From NCBI GenBank assembly GCA_031841125.1, contig CM063110.1, positions 13,759,626-13,823,625 of the forward strand: 64,000 nt of DNA, given 5' to 3'. The position numbers and the translations under genes are program-made. Within the stretch, counting starts at the first letter, position 1. Every line of letters starts with the position of its first letter. The notes below the pieces were generated by a model, which saw only the letters and a list, made by a program, of their open reading frames with translations, had not been told where the DNA came from and did no database searches. This DNA comes from Acanthococcus lagerstroemiae. Taxonomy: Eukaryota; Arthropoda; Insecta; Hemiptera; Eriococcidae. This document shows, one piece after another, positions 23,056 through 34,181 of the stretch.

Positions 23056-24416
23056 CTTTGACTATACACTACTTTGTATATCGACTGAGCTTAGCAATGT
23101 TGTCAGAATGAAGCGCGTTGAAAGCAACACGATTAAACATAATGGGATAAGGGATCAAGTTTTATCATAATGGAATGGTCGCAATGTGTGATAGTATGAT
23201 ATACAGTTTTTGTTTTCTTGTTTAATTTTACAGTCAAATATTTTACGTTATTATTTGTTTGTTTGTTTTTTTGTAATGGTAATTAACATGTATTTTATTA
23301 AAAATGATCCTGAATGAAGATGAATGTCATGCAATATATATAGGTGGTTATGTAGTATTTAAAATCCTGAAAAATAAATATGCAAAAATTTGCCCCCATT
23401 GTCAACCTTCTTTATTAGGCGAAAAAGGCGAATGTTTATTAATAGGTCGAAGTAAAAAAAAAAACAATGGAGGCTTAAAGACACCATCGCAAGCTGTCGC
23501 GGACATCTGTCTGAAATTAGAAAGATTCATTCGTGCATCTAATGACAGCATATTCGAACCTGGGTATGTGGATGCATGATTCAATGAAGTAAAGTCTTCA
23601 TTTACATTTCCGATTCATAACAAAAATCATGGCCTTCTCCTTCACGATGCGCAACATCCCACCAGTTACCCGGATAACTAAAGGGGAACAAGGGTAATCT
23701 GAGGGTAACAAATTGGTAACTTTCCGCCGCGGGTAATTAGAGGGTAACTAATAGCGTAATATCCCGCCAGTTACCCGGGCGTCATAAGGCAGAATTTCGC
23801 AATACTCTCCTCTTCTATGACATTCAAATATATGCTCCTTGTGCTGCCACGAAATAACGGTACCTCCATGTACGCAAATGACCGAACTGCATCACCAGCG
23901 AAGATTCAGCTTGCGATGAGTTGAGTATTTTCATTTTTGAGATTTAGCTATATCAAATTATCAATAGTTCAAATTGATTGATTTAGTTAGGTACTTTCGT
24001 TTTAATCGCATTTAGTCATTTTGCAATCAAAAATATGGGTCGAAGATGAGACAATATCTGGTCGTTATATAGGTCTTGAAGGGAGCCTTTTTCCTATACA
24101 CGTGCAGAAAGCAGTGAAAAATGAATAATTTACGAAAATTCCCAATATTTCCCACCCAAAATTTTCAGGGAGGGAATCTATTTGGGAATAAAAATAAATT
24201 CCCGGTTTTTGTCCATCCCTACATACACCCATTATGCGTAAATAAATATAACACATAAGAATGAAAAGCTGAAACTAGCCGTAACTGTACAACAAAAACG
24301 TATACATATAACATTTCGCGCCGGAACTCTTATCCCACTAATTATGTTTAATCATATTGCCTTCAATTTTGTTATTAGTACGCTCAGTCTACATACGAAG
24401 TAGTGTATAGTCAAAG
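23056..24416. mobile_element. Decayed DNA transposon with ~90-bp imperfect inverted repeats
   Basis: The left end, CTTTGACTATACACTACTT, is repeated inverted at 24398-24416. Similarity continues inwards through GACTGAGC and GATTAAACATAAT for about 90 bp. The interior holds a short transposase-like fragment (23304-23579). It also has a patch at 23650-23780 where TCCCRCCAGTTACCCGG occurs twice. Probably a deletion derivative. Confidence 0.7.
23304..23579 (+). pseudogene. Transposase C-terminal fragment (P/THAP9-like?)
   Basis: Open frame of 91 codons. AIYIGGYVVFKI, CPHCQPSLL, GGLKTPSQAVADICLKLE and FIRASND resemble the C-terminal region of P-element/THAP9-type transposases (a Y-x-GGYV segment, a CxxC pair, a GGLxxPS segment). 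Nothing catalytic is present. The assignment rests on remembered motif order only. Confidence 0.4.
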
Positions 24417-24447
24417 ATTGACCTAGCTGAATATGAGAAAGAAAACT

Positions 24448-24855
24448 TACCACCGACGGAAGGTTGTCCCCGGAATATCCAGTATGACCGCGATGTCCCT
24501 CAGGACATCTACACGGTACTTCAACCAAACGTCTTCCCGGTCCGGATCTGCTAAGTGACGATTGTTGCGATTGGTGAACTCTCTTATCGATCGACTAACG
24601 TCATCACAAAATTTGGGCACATTAACAACGTTGGACGATGTCGGCTCGTCTTGCTCGCCTTCCGCCTCCGCCGCGGGCTCCACTACCTCATCCGCCGGCT
24701 CCACTACCTCATCCGCCGGCTCCACTGCTTCCGCCTCGCCGGTTGAAAGGGTGGAGCTGCCGGATTCCGACTCCGGAGGCGACGGACTATAATTCACTGG
24801 TTGGGCATCTGGAGGGACGACCAGACCAAAAAGAACCCGGCCGTCAACATACCTG
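24448..24855 (-). CDS. Unrecognised GC-rich exon with EPADEVV repeats
   Basis: On the minus strand an acceptor TTAAAACAG precedes an open frame starting YVDGRVLFGLVVPPDAQP. The frame ends at a good donor, CGGTG|GTAAGT (24448-24443), giving about 135 codons. It is acidic, with VEPADEV repeated in tandem followed by VEPAAEAEGEQ. A second half, REFTNRNNRHLADPDREDVW and YRVDVLRDIAVILDI, looks like a folded domain. It is clearly richer in G+C than its surroundings. No partner exons were identified. It may be an exon of a mobile element or of a host gene whose other exons I cannot see. Confidence 0.4.
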
Positions 24856-24918
24856 TTTTAATGATGATCACGATCATTAAAATAATTATATTAATGACAT
24901 ATCACCAGAGCCCGGATT

Positions 24919-24960
24919 CCTCGGCATTTGTCAGATCATCCTCGGCATTTGTCAGATCAT
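24919..24960. repeat. Tandem 21-bp duplication
   Basis: CCTCGGCATTTGTCAGATCA plus T occurs twice in a row with no mismatch. It lies just upstream, on the minus strand, of the GC-rich exon. Confidence 0.85.
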
Positions 24961-26011
24961 TTTGGTAAGGGCGGGAAGCATAAAAATCAGATAGAAGTTG
25001 TTTTCAGAGGTGGTAGAGCCTGGGAAAAAAGTTTTATTTTGCCGAAAAATACCGAAAATGGGATAAAAGCCGAAGATAAACGTTAAAGCAGAATAATGCC
25101 GCGACGCGCAAAAACATGATGAATAATTGATGATTAAATTAAATAAAACATCGTCAACCAAAGCTCGCATAATTATGCTAGATCGACAGTACAGTGAACG
25201 GATGAATGCACTTAAGTCCTTTCGAACTCTGCATATTACAAAACATCAAGTAATGCTTACTTTGACTCCAGGTAGCTGCAGATCCCATCTCTCCTGTTTC
25301 CTGTTACTACTTCAGGATGCTCAAGTACGTACGCATTAAAATTTAGAAGAAAATATTCCACGTTTATATTCGCCATTGCGCGTTTACGAAAATTTCTTAC
25401 TAAGACTAACGAAGTTAGGTTAGCACGTTTCGGATTGTCGTTCTTATAAAGATCAACCATTATGAATTCACTTCTTATCTAGCATGCAGTCAAGTTTTAA
25501 CATGCATCTATATACTCTGTCCTAAATAAAAAGATAAGAACATCACGTCAATCAAAACCTGTTGGACTGTTCGGTATATAGTGCAGAAAGATTATTAGGG
25601 CGCAGATTTATACGCAAAATACGTACCTTTAATATAACATATATGCAGCAGGGTTGGGAATTCCGAAACTTATGAACTTGGATTCGGATTCAGCTTAATT
25701 ACAAGCTGGAAGGATCTTTCAGATTCGGTTTCGGCTTCAGAAATGTGATGATCATGTTGTACTTTCGGATATAGTTTCACTGATATGATTACTTCAGCTT
25801 CGACTTCTCGTCATCTGAATACTGGTTTGACTGGTCTTATCTTTTATCCTATATAATATAGGTCTCTTTTTCTAATTTTTGCTCTCAACCCGAACCCTGG
25901 AACTCGCCCTAATTCGAACATTTCGCGAGTAAAACGGTCTGTAGAGGGCGCTGTATCAAACCTTTCAGAATATAAACATTGATAACGAAAACGGTGAAGT
26001 TGTGAAGATTT

Positions 26012-28218
26012 ATGCAAAGGTATGGCGTTAAAGGTGCATGTTATTTTTCGAAAATGAATATTTTAACGATGGGTGAGGTTGTAGGGTATGTTGGGGATTT
26101 CAGCCGTCCATTAGTGGAAGGCTCGATCACTATGGATAACATCCTCACGTTCGGAATTTCCGTCAGTAGTGAGCGGGTGCGAGAATATTTCGCCTTATGT
26201 CTGTCGCAGAGCGAACGAAGAAGAAGCCTCATGAGTACAGGTGAATGTGACGAAATCATGTACTCGAATGTAAATGTTCCTGTCGCGCTGGAAGCACACG
26301 CTGCAAGCATATAGTGCGTTGTTGTTGCTTTTAGAAAGGTAAGTTTGTTGAAGATTCATCATTTTGTACCAAAGAATTCAGAGGTACACGCTACTGATTT
26401 TCTCTTGTTGTCAAATTCATATGTAGAACTTCAGCGGACGATATGCAGAAAATATCAAAAACTGAATTATCCCAATCGTGGGGCCGCTTTTCGAGTGCCG
26501 CAAACAGAGAAATGTCAACCTCCAGAGTTCTCAACTTATGCCACGTTCAAAAACCGACGTTGAAGTTTCCTCCGTTAATTTTATCAAATGATATTCGAAA
26601 CGATGCTACCCAAGAGTTGAAAACTAGTAAGTATTACAATAACTACAAGTATTGCTTACATTACTGACTAAAAATAATCGATTGATTAATGCCTTCAGTT
26701 TTCCCGGAATCGATTCTTGCGAAAACGTATTCGGATGACAACGTTCCTGCCCCGATACATACTCCGAGCTTAGTGGAGAGGTGAGTCTATTATATTGAAT
26801 GATTAATGGAAATATGCTAGAGGCTTTCTGTTTAACGCAATCTGTTCTTTAAAAAGTGAATTTCCTGTGCTGCCCAACAACTACGTGGAACAATTCATTC
26901 ACAATGAACTTATTGGGCTGGATTCGGATTCCTATTTACTGCAGCTGTATACTTGTGAACAGTTGGTGATCAATTTTTACCACGAGAGAGTTCGGTTGTC
27001 GACTAAGGAATTGGCGGATCTGTGTGTTGGGACGTACAAGCAGTCTTCAGATACATGGCGACAAGAAAGAGACATACGAATAACTGGTTGGTAAACGTTT
27101 GGAAACCCCAAATCGTCATATGTAGAGTGCGGATTTTTTGGCTTCGTTGAGGTGAAAATTTGGCCCTAAAAGTTAGATTTTCGGCAGTATTTGGCAAATA
27201 CAAAATAAAAACCTCTGAACGAGACGAAAGTACACCTATTTACTTTAAAAATTTTGTATTGTACATAACTGCAAGATGTTTTTCAACATTTTCTTGGGTA
27301 AATGCAAGGCGTCTATCACTTAGCATTAGCTTGTATTCACTAAATGAACGCCATCGCGCATCTCAATTCATGAGTCGTGAAATGTAAATATTGAATTCTC
27401 TTCACATGAAGCTATGTACGTCTAAAATCGGTGACTCTCGGCACTTACTTCATTTTCGACGTTTATTCCACTTTCGGCATTTTTCGGCAAAATAAAATTT
27501 TCTTCCCCCCCAACCTGTGACATGAACTTCTATTTCATTTTCAACCGTTCGCCCTTCAGGGAAATGATTCAGCAAATGCCGGAGAATCCGCACTCTAGTC
27601 ATATGATATTGATATACTGTGATAATGTTGTTTTGTGTAGGTTCCATATGCTACAGTTTATACACATATTCATTGAGAGCTAGAAACGACGAAGCGTGGA
27701 ATAAGAAAATAATGTCGGTCAAGAAAAACTTCACGAATACGAACTTGCAGTATGGAAGTACACATGAGGCAATTGCTTTACAGACTTTCCAAAACAACGT
27801 AGAAGGCCAGAGTTTCAAGGCAGGTTTAATAGTTAATAAAAATCTACCTTGCTTCGGATATTCGCCGGATGGATTCCTTATTGAGAATAACGGAGATGTA
27901 TCTCTAATCGAAATTAAATGCCCAATCTCGGGGAAAAGTAAAGGAGTCGATGATATGCTATCCAGTGTTAAATATGTTGTGAAAGATGATACGGGTGGGC
28001 TCAGTCTTCGCAGAAAACATCCATATTACGGGCAGGTTCAGCTAGGCATGTATATAACGAACGTGAAAAAATGTTATTTTTTAATATACAACAAAGTAGA
28101 AAATAAGAATTGTATAATTATTGTTTACAGCGACAGAAATTTTCAGAAAATTATGATAGATAAGCTCATAGAAATATACTTTAAATATTATTTACAGTAT
28201 GTAGCAAAATACAAATGA
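26012..28218 (+). CDS. YqaJ-type nuclease of the ISL2EU element, multi-exon
   Basis: PD-(D/E)XK exonuclease/endonuclease domain encoded by ISL2EU transposons beside the transposase. Exons 26335-26383, 26435-26626, 26699-26780, 26857-27086 and 27641-28218 join in consistent phase through a TGA at 28218, giving 377 codons. The catalytic region shows SDTWRQERDIRIT, YGSTHEAIAL, GYSPDGFL, LIEIKCP and YYGQVQLGMYI, i.e. the Glu, Asp, Glu-x-Lys and Gln of the fold. A first exon 26012-26269 (ATGCAAAGGTATGG) ending at AAT|GTAAAT would be in phase and give about 462 aa, but that junction is uncertain. The last intron contains a hAT MITE. Confidence 0.8.
27123..27597. mobile_element. 475-bp hAT-like MITE nested in the ISL2EU nuclease intron
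   Basis: The left end is TAGAGTGCGGATTTTTTGGC. The right end, reverse-complemented, is TAGAGTGCGGATTCTCCGGC. An 8-bp direct repeat GTCATATG flanks it (27115-27122 and 27598-27605). Removing it with one duplication shrinks the host intron from 554 to about 71 bp, a normal size, so it inserted after the ISL2EU element was formed. No coding capacity. Confidence 0.9.
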
Positions 28219-28584
28219 TACAAAGTAATTTATAACGTTTTCTTGATGTCTTTAACTGACCGAAGGGTACCCGTACTGGCAAGAAATGATTTTTTCGACT
28301 GCCCCTAGAAATGAAAAAGAGAAAAGAACAATGACTACACTTTATAAAGTAGATGTAAGGCCTGAAAGATAATCTCAAAACTGATCCACAGGTTAGTTTT
28401 CTAATTATCTTGAAACTGAATAAACAAGTTTCTCGCTAAGCTTAAATTTCAACTTGTGTCGTTTGTATTGAATAAAAAAAAATTACAGTTCATTAATTAG
28501 GCTACAGTAATCGTGACACTCAATACATTTTCTTTAAAAAAAGAATAATAAAACGCAATAAATAAAAAAGAAACCTGACAGTGA

Positions 28585-30362
28585 CTACAAATCTGATCTT
28601 ACCCTTTCGGCATGGATGATAGGCGTCTGTAAGTTGACCAAGGCACAAATTACATGCAGAATTTTATCGACTCGATTAATTAATCTCCAGTCTAACTTAT
28701 TTCGAAGTATAAGATATCCTTTTATTCTTTGGATAGCTCTCTCGACGTGTACTCTGGCACTTGCAACATTTTCATTTTGTTTAGCTTGCTCCGGCGTCAA
28801 TTGTTTCGAATTCCTTAGAAATGGAGGTCGGATAAGCGTGATACCGCGTTCTGCACAATCTTGCTCTATCAAAAACCCTTTGTCCACCATTACTGCATCA
28901 GTAGTTTCTAGTTGATCTAAAATGTTGGATGCACGGACTATGAACGTGTCGGAAGCTCTTCCACCATACACAGGGCTGCTAAAAGTGATTAACCCATTCT
29001 GGGCTATTCCAATCAAATATTTAACAGTTGGACCACCTTTATAATGGGAATAAAGACGGATACGGCATGTGCAACACGATGGGTTTTCAACAGCTGTTTC
29101 GCTACAGTCCAACACAAGGCGTGTATTTTTGAATTCTCTGAAGCAGTACGGTATATTTTTTCGAATTTCCTCTTGCGATGGCCATGGTATCGGTAAAACT
29201 TCGCATAATAGTTGTATCATGAAGTTGAAATAGGTCGCGGCCGTCGTAAAGCTTATCTGGAATAAGACCGCTAAACACCTGAAGCTTAGATTTAATTTCA
29301 GCTTCATCAGAGTTAATAAAAGTAATTCGCGAATATCTAAATTAAAAGTTGTTTTGTAATTAATTCTCAATAGCACGGATTGCAATAATGCGGCTAATTT
29401 TTCAAATTGGTGTAAACTAGATAAATTAGTAAAATGGAGAATGTCTTGATCTGTAGAAATTAAGTTGACTACATTCCTTACAGTCTGCGAATTAATAGAC
29501 ACGTCTGGATTGACTTGGATGCCTACATCCGCAGTATTTGGTTGCGATGTAGATTTACAGTAACTGTGTTCATCATTCTTCCCGTACAGTGTGACGTCTG
29601 AATTTGCCAAAAAATCTCGATCATTTTCGGTACTGCAGTTTGGTTCCGAAGGAATAACTACTTCCGCGAAAGTTTCTACTTCCAAACATTCAGCACGTGG
29701 AAGAGGTATATCATCCACCTCAAAGTGTAATGATCTGCATAAAGAAATGTGTATGATGGTTTAATTTACTTTTTCGGTTTCTTTCATACCAAGACACATG
29801 AACCTAAATATTACCTTCTAGATTTGTACAATTCATATCGTTCGCTTCTCAGTCTACGTCTTTTTTCAGCTGATTCTGTGATACAATTCGTTATGATGGA
29901 CGATTGTGGCAGGTTCTGGGTCGGCACTGCATCATCATGTAATCTTCTTCTTCTGCTGTCTCTTTTAATATCTATATAAAGAAACAATGCATCAATGAAC
30001 GTTTCCCAGTAATATCGCACAAAATACACATAATATGTACTAACTTCGATACTTTCGTGGACTGAAATGGGCGCTGCACACTAAAGCTTGCTTAGGTACA
30101 GTTTTTCCAATACGCAGTTGATGCGTCCAAATTTGTCGTAATGATTGAACTTTTGGAAACTTATGAAATGCAATTTTATCACAGTATCTAAAACGGGAAT
30201 TATTCGCAACAGATTACTCAAATTTATACATTTAGGGCTAGGCAGAATGTGTCAAATGTCTTACGTGTTCGAACAATTAGGTACGCAACATACTTTGCGA
30301 TCTTTAGTCTCTTTCCTGCGGTTTGAAGACCGCTCTCTACGACCAGCGTAGTGTTTGCACAT
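28585..30362 (-). CDS. ISL2EU transposase: THAP zinc finger plus DDE_4 nuclease, four exons, 515 aa
   Basis: Exons 30362-30265, 30187-30045, 29971-29815 and 29734-28585 join with agreeing phases and no internal stop. Residues about 24-80 form a THAP domain: CCVPNCSN, then FHKFP, W, and VCSAHF (C2CH ligands). The catalytic domain has LDCSE (Asp 342), SHYKGGPTVKYLIGI, VYGGRASDT, MVDKGF (Asp 417), and ARVHVERAIQRIKG (Glu 464), the conserved DDE_4 pattern. The THAP finger would recognise the element's ends and the DDE core would cut and join DNA. The upstream segment 30363-30608 carries the right inverted repeat and probably the promoter. The start chosen is the first ATG in frame with the THAP finger. 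Confidence 0.9.
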
Positions 30363-30617
30363 TCTGAATTTTACTTTAAGCTGACAAGTTGAACTGAAAA
30401 TAGCGTGAGGTACAGAAATACAACTAATAATCACGAGTAAGAAACTAAATCAGCACTCATCATTCACTGAAATTTACGGAGTAATTATTAATTTATTATT
30501 TTTCAGTTATAATACATACTACTCGCATGTTTTTCACCGTTTTCGTTATCAGTAGCAAGCTTACATATTTGACCACCAGATAACGACTCTTTCGATTTTA
30601 CTCGCGAATACCAAGAG

Positions 30618-30641
30618 CTTTGACTATATATATAGTCAAAG
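30618..30641. repeat. Perfect 24-bp palindrome CTTTGACTATA/TATAGTCAAAG
   Basis: The two arms equal the outermost bases of the inverted repeats of the 23056-24416 element, joined head to head. It lies 9 bp outside the ISL2EU right end. Confidence 0.7.
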
Positions 30642-31489
30642 ATCGATGTGTAAGTTTTGGCAGAAACAAGTCTAAATCATTGAATGGAAATAACGAATTA
30701 GATTGAAAATAAGCTCAGAGCATTGAGCATATAACCATCAAAGATCAGACATTGTGCATCCAAACCAAATTCGGTCTGGAAAAAAGGCTTCGTGTAGGGG
30801 CACCCATGTACCAAATTAAGGCCTTTTTGTTGTGACTCCATGACAAGATGAAAGGATGAAACTTCATAATTTTTTTTTTGGCTTGGTTCCAAGGCAGGTA
30901 CAGCGGTACAGGGTAGAGGATTTGAAATTTTGTCGCTTAGCATAGTTTGTCAACACATTTATTTCATATTATTATCTCGCAGAGACAAGACAGATCCAAC
31001 TGATAATAATTTAATAAAACTCAATATCGATGACTCGGGTGATGAATGCCCTAGGGAACATGATTTTTGAAAATTAGGAAACAAATTCGCAATCCTTATC
31101 TTGTATGATAGTAGGTCTGTAATGAGTAAGCCATTCATCCAGTCAACAATGATCTATTGTGCGTTTGGCGGCTTATGATTATGAGCCTGAGCTGTAGGCT
31201 GTACGATGATTTGACGCAGTTTGTTGGCTTATCAAAGTTTTCGTCAGTTCTCAGTCAATTTGTTGTCTAGTTTCTCCATTTCTTCTTTTCTTCCGGTGAT
31301 AGATAATAAATGATCTTCTTGATACCTCCCAGAGGTTGTGCGTGGATATGTGGAGAAGTAATTCAATTCTCGAGTTACCAGTTCATTAATTTATTGCTCC
31401 AATGTATACTTGATATATATAAGTGGATTAGTTCTTCAAATTAATTCTGTAATTCTTGTTACTTGTCTGTGTAAATTTCATCTGTCACC
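30642..31489. other. Upstream region of CSTF2, no other gene
   Basis: It contains the presumed CSTF2 promoter and 5' UTR. A minus-strand open frame of 81 codons at 30698-30943 has no recognisable family. No TATA box or other element stands out. Confidence 0.4.
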
Positions 31490-33923
31490 ATGAATGACCA
31501 GTCGATAGTTGATAAAACGATGAGATCGGTGTTCGGTAAGTTAATTACCGCCGCTAATCAAAACCTACCTCAATTTAAAAAATGAGCATTTCGTTGAAAT
31601 TCAACTGCTGCTCATAGATTATGATGCGGAAGCCACACCAGCTAACATGTTTCACATTAGCTGCGAACAATAAGCTTGCATTGCTAGAGAATTCTCACAA
31701 CGTAAAACTGTTTCATTTTGAAACCTTGACACAAATCCTATTGACGATTCTATTGATATTTTGTATGTTTTAGTCGGTAATATACCGTACGAAGTATCCG
31801 AAGAAAAGCTGAAAGACATCTTCAGCGAAGTGGGGCCGGTCTTATCGTTCAAGTAAGCATACCTGAGTTTCGTTCCATTATTCATCATTCGAATTAAAGC
31901 TCACTGTGATCTGGTATTCTTATCTATTTTTTCTTCTAGGTTGGTATTTGACAGAGATTCCGGCAAACCTAAAGGATACGGCTTCTGCGAGTACAAAGAT
32001 CAAGAAACTGCTCTGTGTGCTATGCGAAATTTGAACAATTACGAAATTGCTGGCAGAAATTTACGTGTTGACAATGCGTGTACTGAGAAGTCGAGATTGG
32101 AAATGCAATGTAAGATTTACTTTGGTGAACGAAAAGTTGACCAGTATTATTTTGGTTGTAAGGTTATAACTCGAATTCGTTATTTAGCTTTGATGCAGAG
32201 TGCTCAGGTTGAAAGCACTTACGGTGAGACAGTTAGCCCGGAGAAAGCACCAGAAGTGATCAGTAAAGCCGTCGCATCTTTACCGCCAGAACAGATGTAC
32301 GAACTGATGAAACAGATGAAGCTTTGTATTCAGGTATGTTGGGAAATTTGAGAATCAATATCATAAAACGGATCGTTCTATGGTACCATTTATTCTTTTC
32401 TCGTATAACTTTATCCCCAATTTTTTGTGACATTCGAAATTCATTCACAGAACAATCCATCAGAGGCACGACAATTATTACTGCAGAATCCGCAGCTATC
32501 GTATGCTCTTTTACAAGTTATGATCGTGATGAAGGTGGTCGATACCGCTACCGCATTGGTGGGTATACGTTATGAGTATGATCAACGAGCTGTTTTTGGA
32601 TTTTCATTCAACTTCAATGCCTTATAAATGAATTTCAGACGATGTTACACCCTGTGAACAACATGCCACCGACGTTGAACGTATCAAACGCTACTACATC
32701 TGCTACGGTAAATAATACGAGTGCGCCGTCGTTTACGAACATTGAAAATCTACCGGTATCATCAACCGATTCGAAGTCGTCATCGTTCTGGAATAACGCG
32801 GCCAATCCGAAGAACTCGAGTACGGTGCCACCGAGTCTCGGCTCCATACAACCGCCGCCAATGCCTCCAATGGTCAGCGGTAAGAACGATTTCGTTATTT
32901 GTGTAATCCCCGTACAATAAAGCTTATAACTTAAATTGCGACTCAATTCTTAGGTCAAGATATGGATTTACGGGCACCTCCAGTGAATCGTTTCGCTGAC
33001 CAGGATTTAAGGAATTTGCAAATGCCGAATGCGTTTCCTCCAGTCGATATGTAAGACGAACTATTTAGTGCATGACAGAACTATCTTAATATATGTCCGA
33101 TTTTTCTAATTACGAAAAATTTTACAGGTTTAAGCGAGATCCACGTTTGCAACAGATTTCAGAAACCATGCAACCATTTCCGGGAATGGTTCCTCCTCCT
33201 GGTGAGTCATCTGCTTGTTCTTAGTATATTTCACGAGGTGTAAGTTCAGGTTAGCAGTGTGAATCGGTTGATGTTTGCCATCCCGATGTGAAAGTCCAAC
33301 AAATGATATAGTACACGCGAGAACTAAGACTGCACTGTTGGTGACAGCAGAGTTTATTAAGAATTATCGCGAATATCTGACTGTTCAATGGGGTTTTTGG
33401 TTCATTGTAATGCTACGGACTGCAGATCCTGTCGGTGATTCCTTGAAGTTCTCAAGTCTCCGAATCCTTATTTTCAGTTAGTTTTATCAGCCTTTACTCT
33501 AATATCAAGTGTTTTGCTTAGGTATGATACCACCACCGAATATTCCTTTACCTTTACAAATGAACATGCCCGGGGTCCTACCGAACATGCCGAGGATGGT
33601 TCCGCCACCGACACAAATTCCACATGCGATCAAGACATCGCAACCTAGCAATTCCATCACATCCGTCACGAATTCGGCGAGTTCAGTTCCGCTGTTGTCG
33701 GCTGTCGGTAACGACAGTGAGAAGGTAACTTATCATACATTGATGAGTCGCGGTAATGATTTCGTTAATTTTACAGATTATAACGTTGTGTTGATTTTAG
33801 GCCAATCTGATAATGCGAGTGCTTCAGTTGAAAGATGAGGAAATGGCTATGTTGCCAGCCGAACACAGAAAGAGTATTCTAGCTCTGAAGGATCAAATTG
33901 CCAAAAGTGCTGCGAAGAAATAG
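31490..33923 (+). CDS. CSTF2: Cleavage stimulation factor subunit 2 (CstF-64), complete
   Basis: Binds the GU-rich element downstream of poly(A) sites within the CstF complex in the nucleus. Ten exons join in phase: 31490-31535, 31774-31852, 31940-32109, 32188-32333, 32451-32558, 32639-32879, 32954-33050, 33128-33201, 33522-33724 and 33801-33923, giving 428 aa. The N-terminal RRM has RNP2 VFVGNIPYE and RNP1 KGYGFCEY. The hinge that binds CstF-77 follows ([34 protein letters not shown]). A Pro/Met-rich middle comes next. The C-terminus, [19 protein letters not shown], is the Pcf11-binding helix bundle. The MEARA pentapeptide repeats of vertebrates are absent, as in other invertebrates. The third intron reads in frame with no stop if retained. 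Confidence 0.97.
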
Positions 33924-34175
33924 TGTGTCATTTGCTGGTCGATCTCAGATGTTATGTCAACACTTGGGCGCGATATTTGCTCGCAATTTTGATTTTCAGT
34001 GGAATCCGAGGTCTGCGATGAAAAAGATGGATAACACCTTTTCGAGCCCTGTGGAAGTTTATTCGCTTGTTTCCCCCGTCTTGGTTGGTTACGAATTTGG
34101 AACCATACATTTCTACCTCTCATTTGTACGCGACATTTTTAGTTAGTTTAATACTGATTGCGCATTTGTGTTGTA

Positions 34176-34181
34176 AATAAA
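34176..34181 (+). promoter_or_regulatory. Likely CSTF2 polyadenylation signal AATAAA
   Basis: First AATAAA after the CSTF2 stop codon, about 250 bp downstream, in TTGTAAATAAAAGT. Confidence 0.55.

Larger units (their letters stand above)
25922..30608. mobile_element. ISL2EU-type DNA transposon, 4.7 kb, both genes open
   Basis: The ends share TTCGCGAGTAAAA (left, from 25922; right, inverted, ending at 30608). About 60 bp further in they share TGATAACGAAAACGGTGAA (left near 25979-25997, right near 30532-30550), so the inverted repeats are about 80-90 bp and imperfect. Between them are two convergent genes: a YqaJ-type nuclease on the plus strand and a THAP plus DDE_4 transposase on the minus strand. 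This gene pair is the published hallmark of the ISL2EU (IS4EU) group. No unambiguous target duplication is seen at the ends. Confidence 0.85.

Noticed and set aside
30698..30943. Minus-strand 81-codon frame upstream of CSTF2
   Set aside because: No recognisable motif and no supporting splice or start context.
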